Shown piece by piece: positions 15,066 to 22,267 of a stretch of DNA of 27,262 bases (position 1 is its first letter; the number at the start of each line of letters is the position of its first letter). Origin of the DNA: an uncultured Lachnospiraceae bacterium (GTDB taxonomy: Bacteria > Bacillota > Clostridia > Lachnospirales > Lachnospiraceae); contig CADBLW010000028.1 in assembly GCA_902795625.1 (NCBI GenBank), positions 1 to 27,262 on the forward strand. Direction: 5' to 3'. A program made the position numbers and the translations under genes. The notes under the pieces are model-generated. The model was not told the DNA's origin. It worked only from the letters and a program-made list of their open reading frames with translations, and did not search any database.

Positions 15066-16448
15066 GTGATACACCAGTATAAGATGGCCGGTCACAACAT
15101 TGTCATGGATATCGCGTCGGGCGCGATCCATGAGGTTGACGACCTGACTTACGATATGATCGCGGAGTACCCGGGATCGGAGCGCGAGGCGCTGATCGCG
15201 TCGATACAGGCGAAGTACCCGGATGCGGCCCATGAGGAGCTGTGCGAGATTTACGATGAGATCGCGGAACTTGCGGAGGCGGGGCAGCTGTTTGCGGAGG
15301 ATACGTTCGCGCCGATGGCGGGCGAACTGAAGGCGCGGACAAGCGGCGTCGTGAAGGCGCTGTGCCTGCACGTCGCGCACACCTGCAACCTGAACTGTTC
15401 CTACTGCTTCGCAAGCCAGGGACGGTTCCACGGCGAGCGCGCGATCATGAGCTTTGAAACCGGAAAGCGTGCCATCGATTTTCTGGTGGAAAATTCCGGT
15501 TCGCGCCGCAACCTCGAAGTCGATTTCTTCGGCGGTGAGCCGCTTCTCAACTGGGATGTGGTGAAGCAGATCGTGGAGTATGCCAGAAGCATCGAGAAGG
15601 AAAAGGGAAAGAATTTCCGCTTCACGCTGACTACCAACGGCATGCTCGTCGACGACGAGGTCATCGAGTACGCGAACCGTGAGATGCACAACGTTGTTCT
15701 GAGCCTGGACGGACGGAAGGAGGTCCATGACCGCTTCCGGAAGGATTACGCAGGCAAAGGCAGCTACGACGTCATCGTGCCGAAGTTTCAGAAGTTTGTC
15801 GAGGCCCGCGGAGGGAAGAACTACTATATCCGCGGCACGTTCACCCACGCCAATCCCGATTTTCTCGCAGACATCGAGACGATGCTCGACCTCGGGTTCA
15901 CGGAGCTCAGCATGGAGCCCGTCGTGTGTGCGCCGGGGGACGCGATGGCTTTGACGGAGGAGGATTTTCCGATCGTGTGCGAGCAGTATGAGAAACTCGC
16001 GGAACTGATGCTGAAGCGCCGGGAGGAGGGACGTCCGTTCACCTTCTACCACTACATGATCGACCTTGAGGACGGACCGTGCATCTACAAGCGCATCAGC
16101 GGATGCGGCTCGGGGACGGAGTACATGGCGGTGACGCCGTGGGGTGATCTGTATCCGTGCCACCAGTTTGTGGGCGAGGAGCGGTTCAAGCTCGGCGACA
16201 TCCGGAAGGGCGTTGACAACACCGCGGTCCGGGAGGATTTTGCGAGCTGCAACGTGTACGCGAGAGAGGAGTGCCGCGACTGTTGGGCACGCCTGTACTG
16301 CGCCGGCGGATGCGCGGCGAACGCGTACCACGCCACCGGTTCGGTGCGCGGCGTGTACGAGTACGGCTGCCGGCTGTTCCGCAAGCGCCTGGAGTGCGCG
16401 ATCATGCTGAAGGTTGCGGAGGCCGACGCGGAGGAAGAGGACGAGTAA
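15066..16448 (+). CDS. scfB: SCIFF ranthipeptide maturase, radical SAM/SPASM
   Basis: Radical S-adenosylmethionine enzyme that installs thioether links in the adjacent SCIFF peptide. Start set at GTG 15066, 5 bp after AGGAGG, giving IHQYKMAGHNIVMD, the normal family N-terminus; the in-frame ATG at 15021 lies inside the terminator and is rejected. Of 460 aa, residues about 1-85 form a peptide-recognition-like N-terminal region. The radical-SAM cluster ligands are C107, C111 and C114 (CNLNCSYCF), followed by EVDFFGGEPLLNW. The C-terminal SPASM region, about 339-440, has Cys at 339, 347, 365 and 395 and the cluster in EECRDCWARLYCAGGC, expected to hold two auxiliary iron-sulfur clusters. It is separated from the precursor only by a terminator. 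Cytoplasmic; no dedicated exporter or protease gene is adjacent. Confidence 0.96.
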   Translation: MIHQYKMAGHNIVMDIASGAIHEVDDLTYDMIAEYPGSEREALIASIQAKYPDAAHEELCEIYDEIAELAEAGQLFAEDTFAPMAGELKARTSGVVKALCLHVAHTCNLNCSYCFASQGRFHGERAIMSFETGKRAIDFLVENSGSRRNLEVDFFGGEPLLNWDVVKQIVEYARSIEKEKGKNFRFTLTTNGMLVDDEVIEYANREMHNVVLSLDGRKEVHDRFRKDYAGKGSYDVIVPKFQKFVEARGGKNYYIRGTFTHANPDFLADIETMLDLGFTELSMEPVVCAPGDAMALTEEDFPIVCEQYEKLAELMLKRREEGRPFTFYHYMIDLEDGPCIYKRISGCGSGTEYMAVTPWGDLYPCHQFVGEERFKLGDIRKGVDNTAVREDFASCNVYAREECRDCWARLYCAGGCAANAYHATGSVRGVYEYGCRLFRKRLECAIMLKVAEADAEEEDE

Positions 16449-16527
16449 CCGTCGGAGAGAGGCCGGACAACGGAGTGTCCGGTGAGGAGAAGCAGAAGAA
16501 GTGAGTAACCGGCAGGGAGAAGCCGGT
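16446..16527 (+). repeat. Repeat and hairpin cluster after the SCIFF maturase
   Basis: The 137-bp gap starts with TAACCGTCGGAGAGAGG (16446-16462), overlapping the maturase stop. It continues with hairpin CCGGACA-ACGGAG-TGTCCGG (16463-16482), then GAGGAGAAGCAGAAG, then TAACCGGCAGGGAGAAGC (16506-16523). The latter includes a second hairpin, ACCGGC (16508-16513) with GCCGGT (16522-16527). The TAACCGG and GGAGAAGC words are those of the arrays after ftsH and before uvrC. The remaining 58 bp holds a GC-rich dyad and AAGGGG before the next start. No T-tract. Confidence 0.65.
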
Positions 16528-16585
16528 GGGCTTAGGGTTTTGTCGCGGCGGCAAGGGCCGCTGCGCGGAGAAGCAAGGGGTTACC

Positions 16586-18127
16586 ATGAACACACCGATT
16601 TATGATTTTGTTGAGGCCTACCGCGAAAGCGACGCGGTGCGGCTTCATATGCCCGGTCACAAGGGAGTGCCCGGGCCGTTGGGCGTTGAGCCCTTTGACA
16701 TCACGGAGATCGACGGGGCGGATGTGCTCTCGCAGGCCTGCGGCATCATCGCCGAGAGCGAGGCCAACGCGGGCGCTCTGTTCGGCTGCCGCACGCTCTA
16801 CTCGACCGAGGGGTCGTCACTCTGCGTGCGCGCAATGGTCTTTCTACTGAAAATGACGGCGCTTCACCGCGGGGTCACTCCTCGCATCCTCGCCGCGCGC
16901 AACGTGCACAGGTCCTTCCTGGACGCGGTGGCGCTGCTGGACATCGAGGTGGACTGGATCATGCCGAAGGCAGCGGGGGAAGGAAAGCCGTTTGCCTACG
17001 AATCCTGCGAGATCAGCGGCGATGAGCTGGCCGTCATGATCGACCGTCTGCGCGGGGAGGGACGCATGCCCTCCGCCGTCTATATCACCAGCCCGGATTA
17101 TTTCGGAAACTGCGCCGACATCGCCGCGCTTGCGGAGGTGTGCCACAGTCACGGCTGTTTCCTTGCCGTTGACAACGCCCACGGCGCGTACATGCGGTTC
17201 CTTGCGGAGTCCGCTCACCCGATGAATCTCGGCGCGGATATCTGCTGCGATTCCGCTCACAAGACGCTTCCCGTCCTGACCGGCGGGGCGTATCTCCATA
17301 TCAGCAGGGACAATCATTTTCTGACGGAGAGCGCGGGGCGCGCGATGGCTCTTTTTGCCACCACGAGTCCTTCCTATCTGATCCTGCAGTCCCTCGATCT
17401 TTGCAACGCCTATATTGAGGAAAATGAAGCCCTCTTCGAGAGGACGGCGAACCGTGTCGCCCAGCTGCGCGAGGAGCTGGCGAAGGCCGGCTACCGCATG
17501 GTCGGAACGGAGCCCTGGAAGATCACGCTTGTCGTCGGTGACGAGACGGAGTACGGCGACGAGGATGAGGAGGGAGCATTTTCCGACGGAGACATGCTGG
17601 CGGAAATGCTCGGCAAATTCGGCATATTCGCTGAGTACCACGACCGCAGGCACGTCGTTCTGATGTTCAGCACCCAGACCACGGAGGGCGAGTTTGCCCT
17701 GGTCGGAAGCGTGCTCGCGCAGATCGCCAAGGAGCGGAGCGACGAACCGGAAGAGGCGAAGGATGAGGCTTCGGAGAAGAAGGGCACCGCAGGGCTGAAG
17801 CAGGGTGCCGCAGAGGAGCAGGAGGAAGCCGGGGAGCAGGATTCCGGGGATGATCAGGATGCCGCTGAGGAGTGTGACACCGCGGAAAATGACCGGATCC
17901 CCGTGCCGGTTCAGGTACTGACGCCGGCGGAGGCCATCCTGGCGGAGAGCGAGTATGTCGACGCATCACAGTGCGTCGGGCGCGTGCTGGCGGAGCCGCT
18001 TGTCCACATGCCTCCGTGCGTTCCCGTATACATGTGCGGTGAGGTGCTCGGTGAGGACGCGGTGCGCTTCGTGCAGGGGCGCGTGCGCGTGGTGAAGGAG
18101 CCGGTGGGTATTTTCCGAAGAAAATAA
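16586..18127 (+). CDS. Orn/Lys/Arg decarboxylase family PLP enzyme
   Basis: Fold-type I PLP enzyme of the basic amino acid decarboxylase family, giving polyamine precursors or agmatine/cadaverine depending on substrate. ATG 16586 follows AAGGGGT; an upstream in-frame start at 16526 lies among repeats and adds unconserved sequence. Of 513 aa, the N-terminus carries the family hallmark RLHMPGHKG. Also seen are STEGSS, RNVHRSF, the PLP-binding VDNAHGAYMRF and the Schiff-base lysine K226 in DSAHKTLPVLTGGAYLH. The C-terminal small domain is interrupted by an acidic Glu/Asp/Ala/Gln-rich stretch of about 60 residues (roughly 392-450) before VPVQVLTPAEAIL. That insert is absent from most relatives I know. 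Substrate cannot be told from sequence; arginine or lysine is most likely for the Gram-positive short form. Confidence 0.88.
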   Translation: MNTPIYDFVEAYRESDAVRLHMPGHKGVPGPLGVEPFDITEIDGADVLSQACGIIAESEANAGALFGCRTLYSTEGSSLCVRAMVFLLKMTALHRGVTPRILAARNVHRSFLDAVALLDIEVDWIMPKAAGEGKPFAYESCEISGDELAVMIDRLRGEGRMPSAVYITSPDYFGNCADIAALAEVCHSHGCFLAVDNAHGAYMRFLAESAHPMNLGADICCDSAHKTLPVLTGGAYLHISRDNHFLTESAGRAMALFATTSPSYLILQSLDLCNAYIEENEALFERTANRVAQLREELAKAGYRMVGTEPWKITLVVGDETEYGDEDEEGAFSDGDMLAEMLGKFGIFAEYHDRRHVVLMFSTQTTEGEFALVGSVLAQIAKERSDEPEEAKDEASEKKGTAGLKQGAAEEQEEAGEQDSGDDQDAAEECDTAENDRIPVPVQVLTPAEAILAESEYVDASQCVGRVLAEPLVHMPPCVPVYMCGEVLGEDAVRFVQGRVRVVKEPVGIFRRK

Positions 18128-18226
18128 CGCGATGATCGCGCGAAGGATATCGAAAATGTGCCGCGCGGAAGGATTGCGTGAACCATAATGCGTATAATGA
18201 CAGGTTCGGAGGAATTAGAGACAGAC

Positions 18227-19369
18227 ATGGAATGGAGTTTGACGGACGGCTCGGCGAAACGGCTGGGCAGGACATATGGTATTGACGGCACGCTGTGGCT
18301 GAGCTACTCGGCGTCGGGCGCGGAGTGGATCTGCCGCGATGCGGAATGCACGATCCGGCTCACGGGAGACGCGATGAGCGGTGACCCGGTGCACAGTCCG
18401 CGGTACGCAATCGAGGTGAACGGCAGGCGCGTTGTCAGCGCGACGATGCCCGCGGGCAGAGAGGCCGTGCATACGGTCTCAGCGGCGGGAGAGACCCTTG
18501 CGGAGGGGCAGGACAATGCGGCAGCGGCAGGAGAGAACACTGCGGAAGGACAGGACAATACGGCAGCGGCAGATGGCGCGGCAGCGGCGAAGGGCTTTAC
18601 CGTGCGGGTGCTGAAGCTCTCGGAGTGCGCGGATTCCACGCTGGGGATTGCGGCGGTCGTGTGCGACACGAAGCCGGAGCCGACGGAGGAGAAGGTGTTC
18701 CGCGTGGAGTTCGTGGGCGATTCCATCACCTGCGGGTACGGCGTGGACGGCGTGCTCGGCGATCTGTACAGCACCTCCAACGAGGACGCGACGAAGGCGT
18801 ACGCGTACCTGACAGCGCGGGAGCTGGATGTGGATTACAGCCTTGTCTCCTTCAGCGGGTACGGCATCATCTCGGGCTACACGGAGCTTGAGGTTCCGAG
18901 GACCGAGTGCCTTGTGCCGGACTACTACAAGACCATGGGAAATTCCTACGGAAAATTCGCGGACCGCGTGGAGCCGTCGGCTGTCCCTTGGGATTTCGGG
19001 GCATTTTCCGCAGATGTTGTCGTGATCAATCTTGGAACCAACGACGCGAGCTACTGCAGAGATGTTCCGGAGAGACACCGCGCGTATATCGAGGAGTACA
19101 AGAGGTTTCTCGCGGAGGTGCGGGCGTGCAACCCGATCGCGGTGATCCTGTGTACGCTCGGCATTATGGACGACCGGCTGAACGGCGCGATGGAGACGGC
19201 AGTCGCGGAGTATGTGGAGGAGAGCGGTGACGCGGATGTGCGCACGATGATCTTCACGCCGCAGAACATGGAGAAGGACGGCGCCGCGGTGGACTGGCAT
19301 CCGAGCGCGATCTCGCACCGGAAGGCGGCGGACAAGCTGATCGCGTATATGCGCGAGAACATTTTTTGA
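18227..19369 (+). CDS. SGNH/GDSL esterase, CE2-like acetyl-xylan esterase family
   Basis: Probable carbohydrate deacetylase. Residues about 1-130 resemble the CE2 jelly-roll (LGRTYGIDGTLWLSYSASGAEW). The SGNH hydrolase follows: GDSITCGYG with nucleophile Ser166, INLGTNDASY carrying the oxyanion Asn, and DWHPSAISH with His358. ATG 18227 (380 aa) gives the usual start; in-frame ATGs at 18188 and 18197 are possible but a TATAAT lies over them at 18193-18198. No signal peptide is seen, so the enzyme would act in the cytoplasm on imported acetylated oligosaccharides. The N-terminal domain contains a repeat-bearing insert at about residues 85-125 (two 14-residue units). No sugar transporter or glycosidase adjoins it, so substrate assignment is by family only. 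Confidence 0.85.
   Translation: MEWSLTDGSAKRLGRTYGIDGTLWLSYSASGAEWICRDAECTIRLTGDAMSGDPVHSPRYAIEVNGRRVVSATMPAGREAVHTVSAAGETLAEGQDNAAAAGENTAEGQDNTAAADGAAAAKGFTVRVLKLSECADSTLGIAAVVCDTKPEPTEEKVFRVEFVGDSITCGYGVDGVLGDLYSTSNEDATKAYAYLTARELDVDYSLVSFSGYGIISGYTELEVPRTECLVPDYYKTMGNSYGKFADRVEPSAVPWDFGAFSADVVVINLGTNDASYCRDVPERHRAYIEEYKRFLAEVRACNPIAVILCTLGIMDDRLNGAMETAVAEYVEESGDADVRTMIFTPQNMEKDGAAVDWHPSAISHRKAADKLIAYMRENIF
18488..18571 (+). repeat. In-frame 42-bp tandem duplication in the esterase gene
   Basis: Two adjacent 42-bp units, 18488-18529 and 18530-18571, match at 36 of 42 positions by eye. They encode GETLAEGQDNAAAA and GENTAEGQDNTAAA, followed by a partial Ala-rich remnant (DGAAAAKG). Being a multiple of three it preserves the frame, and it probably extends a surface loop of the beta-sandwich domain. 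Confidence 0.85.
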
Positions 19370-19455
19370 GAACCTTTGCGGAACACGCGAAGGAATAATC
19401 CGGAAAATCAGGGCGCCCCGGGGCTGCCCGAAAACATAGGAAGGAGCTTGAGAAG

Positions 19456-20142
19456 ATGGAGATTCAGGATTTGTTGAACAAGGTCGACCACACGCTGTTG
19501 TCGACAACGGCCACATGGGAGGAGATCCGCGCGATCTGCGACGACGGCATGCGGTTCCACACGGCGAGTGTGTGCATTCCCCCGTGCTATGTGAAGAAGG
19601 CCGTGGAGTATGTGAAGGGCGGCGTGCCGGTGTGCACGGTGATCGGTTTCCCGAACGGTTATGCCACAACCCTCATCAAATGCGCGGAGGCGACGGACGC
19701 GGTGCGCAACGGCGCGGCGGAGATCGATATGGTCGTGAACCTCGGAATGGTCAAGGAGGGCCGGTATGACGATATCCTCGCGGAGATCAATGCCGTTAAG
19801 ACATCGTGCGACGGGCGTCTTCTGAAGGTTATCATCGAGACGTGCAAGCTCACGGAGGTGGAGAAGATCGCGCTCTGTGACGTCGTGTCCCGCTCGACGG
19901 CGGACTACATCAAGACGTCCACCGGCTTCGGCGGAGGCGGAGCGACATTCCACGATGTCGAGCTCATGGCGCTGCACTGCAAGGGCAAGAAGGTCAAGGC
20001 GGCCGGCGGGATCCGCTCCATCGAGGACGCGGAGAAATTCATCGAGCTCGGCGCCGACAGACTCGGAACGAGCAAGGTCGTGGGCGAGGTCAAATCCATC
20101 CTGAACGAGAAGAAGCACAGCAATCTCAGTTTCTTCTCCTGA
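19456..20142 (+). CDS. deoC: Deoxyribose-phosphate aldolase
   Basis: Class I aldolase that splits 2-deoxyribose-5-phosphate into acetaldehyde and glyceraldehyde-3-phosphate, the last step of deoxynucleoside breakdown. The 228-aa length is normal for the short DeoC form. Seen: LNKVDHTLLS at the N-terminus, VCTVIGFPNGY, the AAEIDMVVNLG strand, LKVIIETCKL, the Schiff-base lysine K153 in YIKTSTGFGGGGAT, and KAAGGIRSIEDAEKFIELGADRLGTS binding phosphate. The start at 19456 follows AGGAAGGAGC. The purine nucleoside phosphorylase gene follows 107 bp on with its own promoter, so the two form a salvage pair without being strictly one unit. The 86 bp upstream is GC-rich with a GGGC/GCCC dyad but no clear promoter. 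Confidence 0.97.
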   Translation: MEIQDLLNKVDHTLLSTTATWEEIRAICDDGMRFHTASVCIPPCYVKKAVEYVKGGVPVCTVIGFPNGYATTLIKCAEATDAVRNGAAEIDMVVNLGMVKEGRYDDILAEINAVKTSCDGRLLKVIIETCKLTEVEKIALCDVVSRSTADYIKTSTGFGGGGATFHDVELMALHCKGKKVKAAGGIRSIEDAEKFIELGADRLGTSKVVGEVKSILNEKKHSNLSFFS

Positions 20143-20144
20143 GG

Positions 20145-20173
20145 TTGACGAACCCTGCGAAATCTGATTTAAT
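20145..20173 (+). promoter_or_regulatory. Sigma-A promoter for deoD
   Basis: TTGACG (20145-20150), 17-bp spacer, TTTAAT (20168-20173), beginning 3 bp after the deoC stop. Predicted leader of about 70 nt. The -35 matches five of six and the -10 four of six consensus bases. Confidence 0.75.
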
Positions 20174-20178
20174 GACAA

Positions 20179-20200
20179 CGGAAAAGCAGAGCATTTTCCG
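20179..20200 (+). promoter_or_regulatory. Hairpin in the deoD leader
   Basis: CGGAAAA (20179-20185) pairs with TTTTCCG (20194-20200); with one bulged A the stem extends by GC/GC around an AGA loop. It lies at or just after the predicted transcription start and 38 bp upstream of the AAGGAGG, so it could be an operator or an mRNA 5' stabiliser. It also contains the ATTTTCC word that is frequent in this window. Confidence 0.55.
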
Positions 20201-20249
20201 GGAAGAGAAGAAGGAAACTATCGAATGATCGAAGATGAAGGAGGACACC

Positions 20250-20990
20250 ATGGCGAACTATCCGACCCCTCATATTAAGGCGACACCCGACGATATCGCA
20301 AAGACCGTGCTGATGCCGGGCGACCCGCTGCGTGCGAAATTTATCGCGGAGACTTTTCTGGAAAAACCCGTGCTGTTCAACAACGTGCGCGGCATCCAGG
20401 GCTACACAGGAACCTACGAGGGAACGCGCGTGAGCGTGATGGCCAGCGGTATGGGCATCCCGTCCATCGGCATCTACACCCACGAGCTGTTCAACTTCTT
20501 CGATGTGGAAAATATCATCCGCATCGGTTCGGCAGGCGCCTACAGCCCGAAGGTGAAGGTGCGCGACATCGTGATCGCCCAGGGCGCGTGCTACGACACC
20601 AACTATGTGAGACAGTTCAACCTGCCGGGAACGTACTCGGCAATCAGTGATTTCGGGCTGCTTTCTACAGCAGTAGAAACAGCAAAAGAACAGCATTTGA
20701 GCTACCATGTCGGAAACCTGTTCTCCAGCGATATCTTCTACGGGGATCCGGAGGCATTTACCGAGGCCGAGCAGCCCAGAGCTGCCTGGAGCAAGATGGG
20801 TGTGCTCTGCGTGGAGATGGAGGCCGCAGGTCTCTTCATGAACGCAGCGCGCGCAGGCAAGAAGGCTCTGGCGATCTGCACGATCTCCGATCACCTGATC
20901 ACCGGTGAGAGCCTGCCCGCGGAGGAGCGGCAGACGTCCTTCACCGAGATGATGAAGCTGGCGCTGACGGTGGCTAAGAAGGTGGATTGA
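20250..20990 (+). CDS. deoD: Purine nucleoside phosphorylase, DeoD type
   Basis: Hexameric phosphorylase that converts purine (deoxy)ribonucleosides and phosphate to free base and (deoxy)ribose-1-phosphate. ATG 20250 lies 5 bp after AAGGAGG; the in-frame ATG 20235 has no comparable site. 246 aa, close to the usual 235-240. Seen: HIKATPDDIAKTVLMPGDPLRAKFIA (phosphate-binding Gly and Arg), MASGMGIPSIGIYTHELF, RIGSAGAY, the purine-side CVEMEAAGLF with the Glu that contacts ribose, and SDHLITGE with the catalytic Asp that protonates the purine. Downstream partner chemistry is provided by DeoC, although no phosphopentomutase gene is in the window. Confidence 0.96.
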   Translation: MANYPTPHIKATPDDIAKTVLMPGDPLRAKFIAETFLEKPVLFNNVRGIQGYTGTYEGTRVSVMASGMGIPSIGIYTHELFNFFDVENIIRIGSAGAYSPKVKVRDIVIAQGACYDTNYVRQFNLPGTYSAISDFGLLSTAVETAKEQHLSYHVGNLFSSDIFYGDPEAFTEAEQPRAAWSKMGVLCVEMEAAGLFMNAARAGKKALAICTISDHLITGESLPAEERQTSFTEMMKLALTVAKKVD

Positions 20991-20992
20991 TG

Positions 20993-21007
20993 CAGACCGC
21001 GGGTCTG
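20993..21007 (+). other. Short hairpin after deoD
   Basis: CAGACC (20993-20998) and GGTCTG (21002-21007) with a 3-nt GCG loop, 3 bp after the deoD stop. No T-tract directly follows, so it is weak as a terminator. A second, A/T-only dyad (ACAAAAA/TTTTTGT, 21021-21044) follows. Confidence 0.4.
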
Positions 21008-21050
21008 ATCGGAAAAATCCACAAAAAAACAGGAACATTTTTGTAATCTT

Positions 21051-21082
21051 CGCGCCCGAATGCGGATTGACTTTCGGGCGCG
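21051..21082 (+). promoter_or_regulatory. 10-bp inverted repeat overlapping the trpS promoter
   Basis: CGCGCCCGAA (21051-21060) and TTCGGGCGCG (21073-21082) form a perfect 10-bp stem with a 12-nt loop. The loop contains the trpS -35 hexamer, and the 3' arm is part of the promoter spacer. The downstream sequence is A/T-rich but not a T-tract. It may end deoD transcription, or act as an operator for trpS, or both. Confidence 0.65.
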
Positions 21083-21095
21083 TAGTTGTTATATT
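21067..21095 (+). promoter_or_regulatory. Sigma-A promoter for trpS
   Basis: TTGACT (21067-21072), 17-bp spacer, TATATT (21090-21095). The leader of about 70 nt is too short for a T-box. It holds a direct repeat GCGGATTCA (21119-21127 and 21140-21148) and a 14-bp perfect palindrome CGATGGATCCATCG (21149-21162) that abuts the GGAGG ribosome binding site. Confidence 0.82.
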
Positions 21096-21173
21096 TATTT
21101 AGTTATGTAAGTTATATGCGGATTCATTTTCCGATTACGCGGATTCAACGATGGATCCATCGGGAGGACTAAG

Positions 21174-22256
21174 ATGGGTAAGATTATTTTGACCGGAGAC
21201 CGGCCGACCGGACGGCTGCATGTGGGACACTATGTGGGATCCCTGAAGCGCCGTGTGGAACTGCAGAATTCCGGTGAGTTTGACAAGATCTTCATTATGA
21301 TCGCAGACGCACAGGCTCTCACGGACAACGCGGACAACCCGCAGAAGGTGCGTGAGAACATTATTGAGGTTGCGCTTGACTATATGGCGGCGGGGCTCGA
21401 CCCGGAGAAGTGCACGATCTTCATCCAGTCGCAGATCCCGGAGCTGACGGAGCTGACATTTTACTACATGAACCTTGTGACGGTGGCTCGCCTTCACCGC
21501 AATCCGACCGTGAAGAACGAGATCGTGATGCGCGGCTTCGAGGAGAGTATCCCGGCGGGCTTCTTCACGTATCCCGTGAGCCAGACCTCGGATATCACGG
21601 CGTTCAAGGCAACGACCGTGCCGGTGGGTGAGGACCAGCTGCCGATGATCGAGCAGGCGAGAGAGATCGTCCGCCGCTTCAACATGATCTACGGCGATGT
21701 TTTAGTGGAGCCCGAGGCGGTCATCCCGGACAACGAGACGTGCAAGCGTCTGCCCGGCACCGACGGCAAGGCGAAGATGAGCAAGTCCCTCGGCAACTGC
21801 ATCTATCTTGCGGACAGCGCCGAGGAAGTGAAGCAGAAGGTCATGAATATGTACACCGACCCGAACCACATCAAGGTGACCGATCCCGGTACCGTGGAGG
21901 GCAACGCGGTGTTTACGTATCTGGATGCATTCTGCAAGCCGGAGCATTTTCCGAAATATCTGCCCGACTATGAGAACCTTGACGCGCTGAAGGATCACTA
22001 CAGACGCGGCGGCCTCGGCGACGTGAAGATCAAGCGTTTCCTGTGTGCCGTTTTGGAGGAGGAGCTCGCGCCGATCCGCGCGAGACGCGAGGAGCTGCAG
22101 AAGCACATTCCGGAGATCCTCGAGATCCTGCACAAGGGAAGCATCGAGGCACAGAAGACCGCGGCGGCGACGCTGGCGGAGGTAAAGGCTGCGATGCGGA
22201 TCAACTATTTCGATGATGACACTTGGGTGAAGGAACAGGCTGAGAAGTACCGTTAA
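21174..22256 (+). CDS. trpS: Tryptophanyl-tRNA synthetase
   Basis: Class I aminoacyl-tRNA synthetase charging tRNA-Trp. 360 aa, slightly longer than the compact bacterial form (about 330). Seen: TGDRPTGRLHVGHYVGSL containing the HIGH-equivalent HVGH, FIMIADAQALT, TYPVSQTSDITAFKA, VPVGEDQLPMIEQAREIVRRFN and the catalytic KMSKS in GKAKMSKSLGNCI. The start at 21174 follows CGGGAGGAC. The HD-GYP gene begins 11 bp after its stop, so trpS heads a run trpS, HD-GYP, UPF0371, asnA with gaps of about 10 bp. Confidence 0.97.
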   Translation: MGKIILTGDRPTGRLHVGHYVGSLKRRVELQNSGEFDKIFIMIADAQALTDNADNPQKVRENIIEVALDYMAAGLDPEKCTIFIQSQIPELTELTFYYMNLVTVARLHRNPTVKNEIVMRGFEESIPAGFFTYPVSQTSDITAFKATTVPVGEDQLPMIEQAREIVRRFNMIYGDVLVEPEAVIPDNETCKRLPGTDGKAKMSKSLGNCIYLADSAEEVKQKVMNMYTDPNHIKVTDPGTVEGNAVFTYLDAFCKPEHFPKYLPDYENLDALKDHYRRGGLGDVKIKRFLCAVLEEELAPIRARREELQKHIPEILEILHKGSIEAQKTAAATLAEVKAAMRINYFDDDTWVKEQAEKYR

Positions 22257-22267
22257 CGGAGGTCAGC

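Noticed and set aside
18174..18198. Full promoter upstream of the esterase (TTGCGT with TATAAT at 18193)
   Set aside because: The spacer is only 13 bp and no better -35 lies at 16-18 bp, so only the -10-like element is noted.
20993..21044. Intrinsic terminator directly after deoD
   Set aside because: The 6-bp hairpin lacks a T-tract and the following A/T-only dyad is thermodynamically weak; the 10-bp repeat at 21051-21082 is the better candidate.
21096..21173. T-box riboswitch upstream of trpS
   Set aside because: The leader is about 70 nt, too short for a T-box stem I, antiterminator and terminator, and no T-box consensus was seen.
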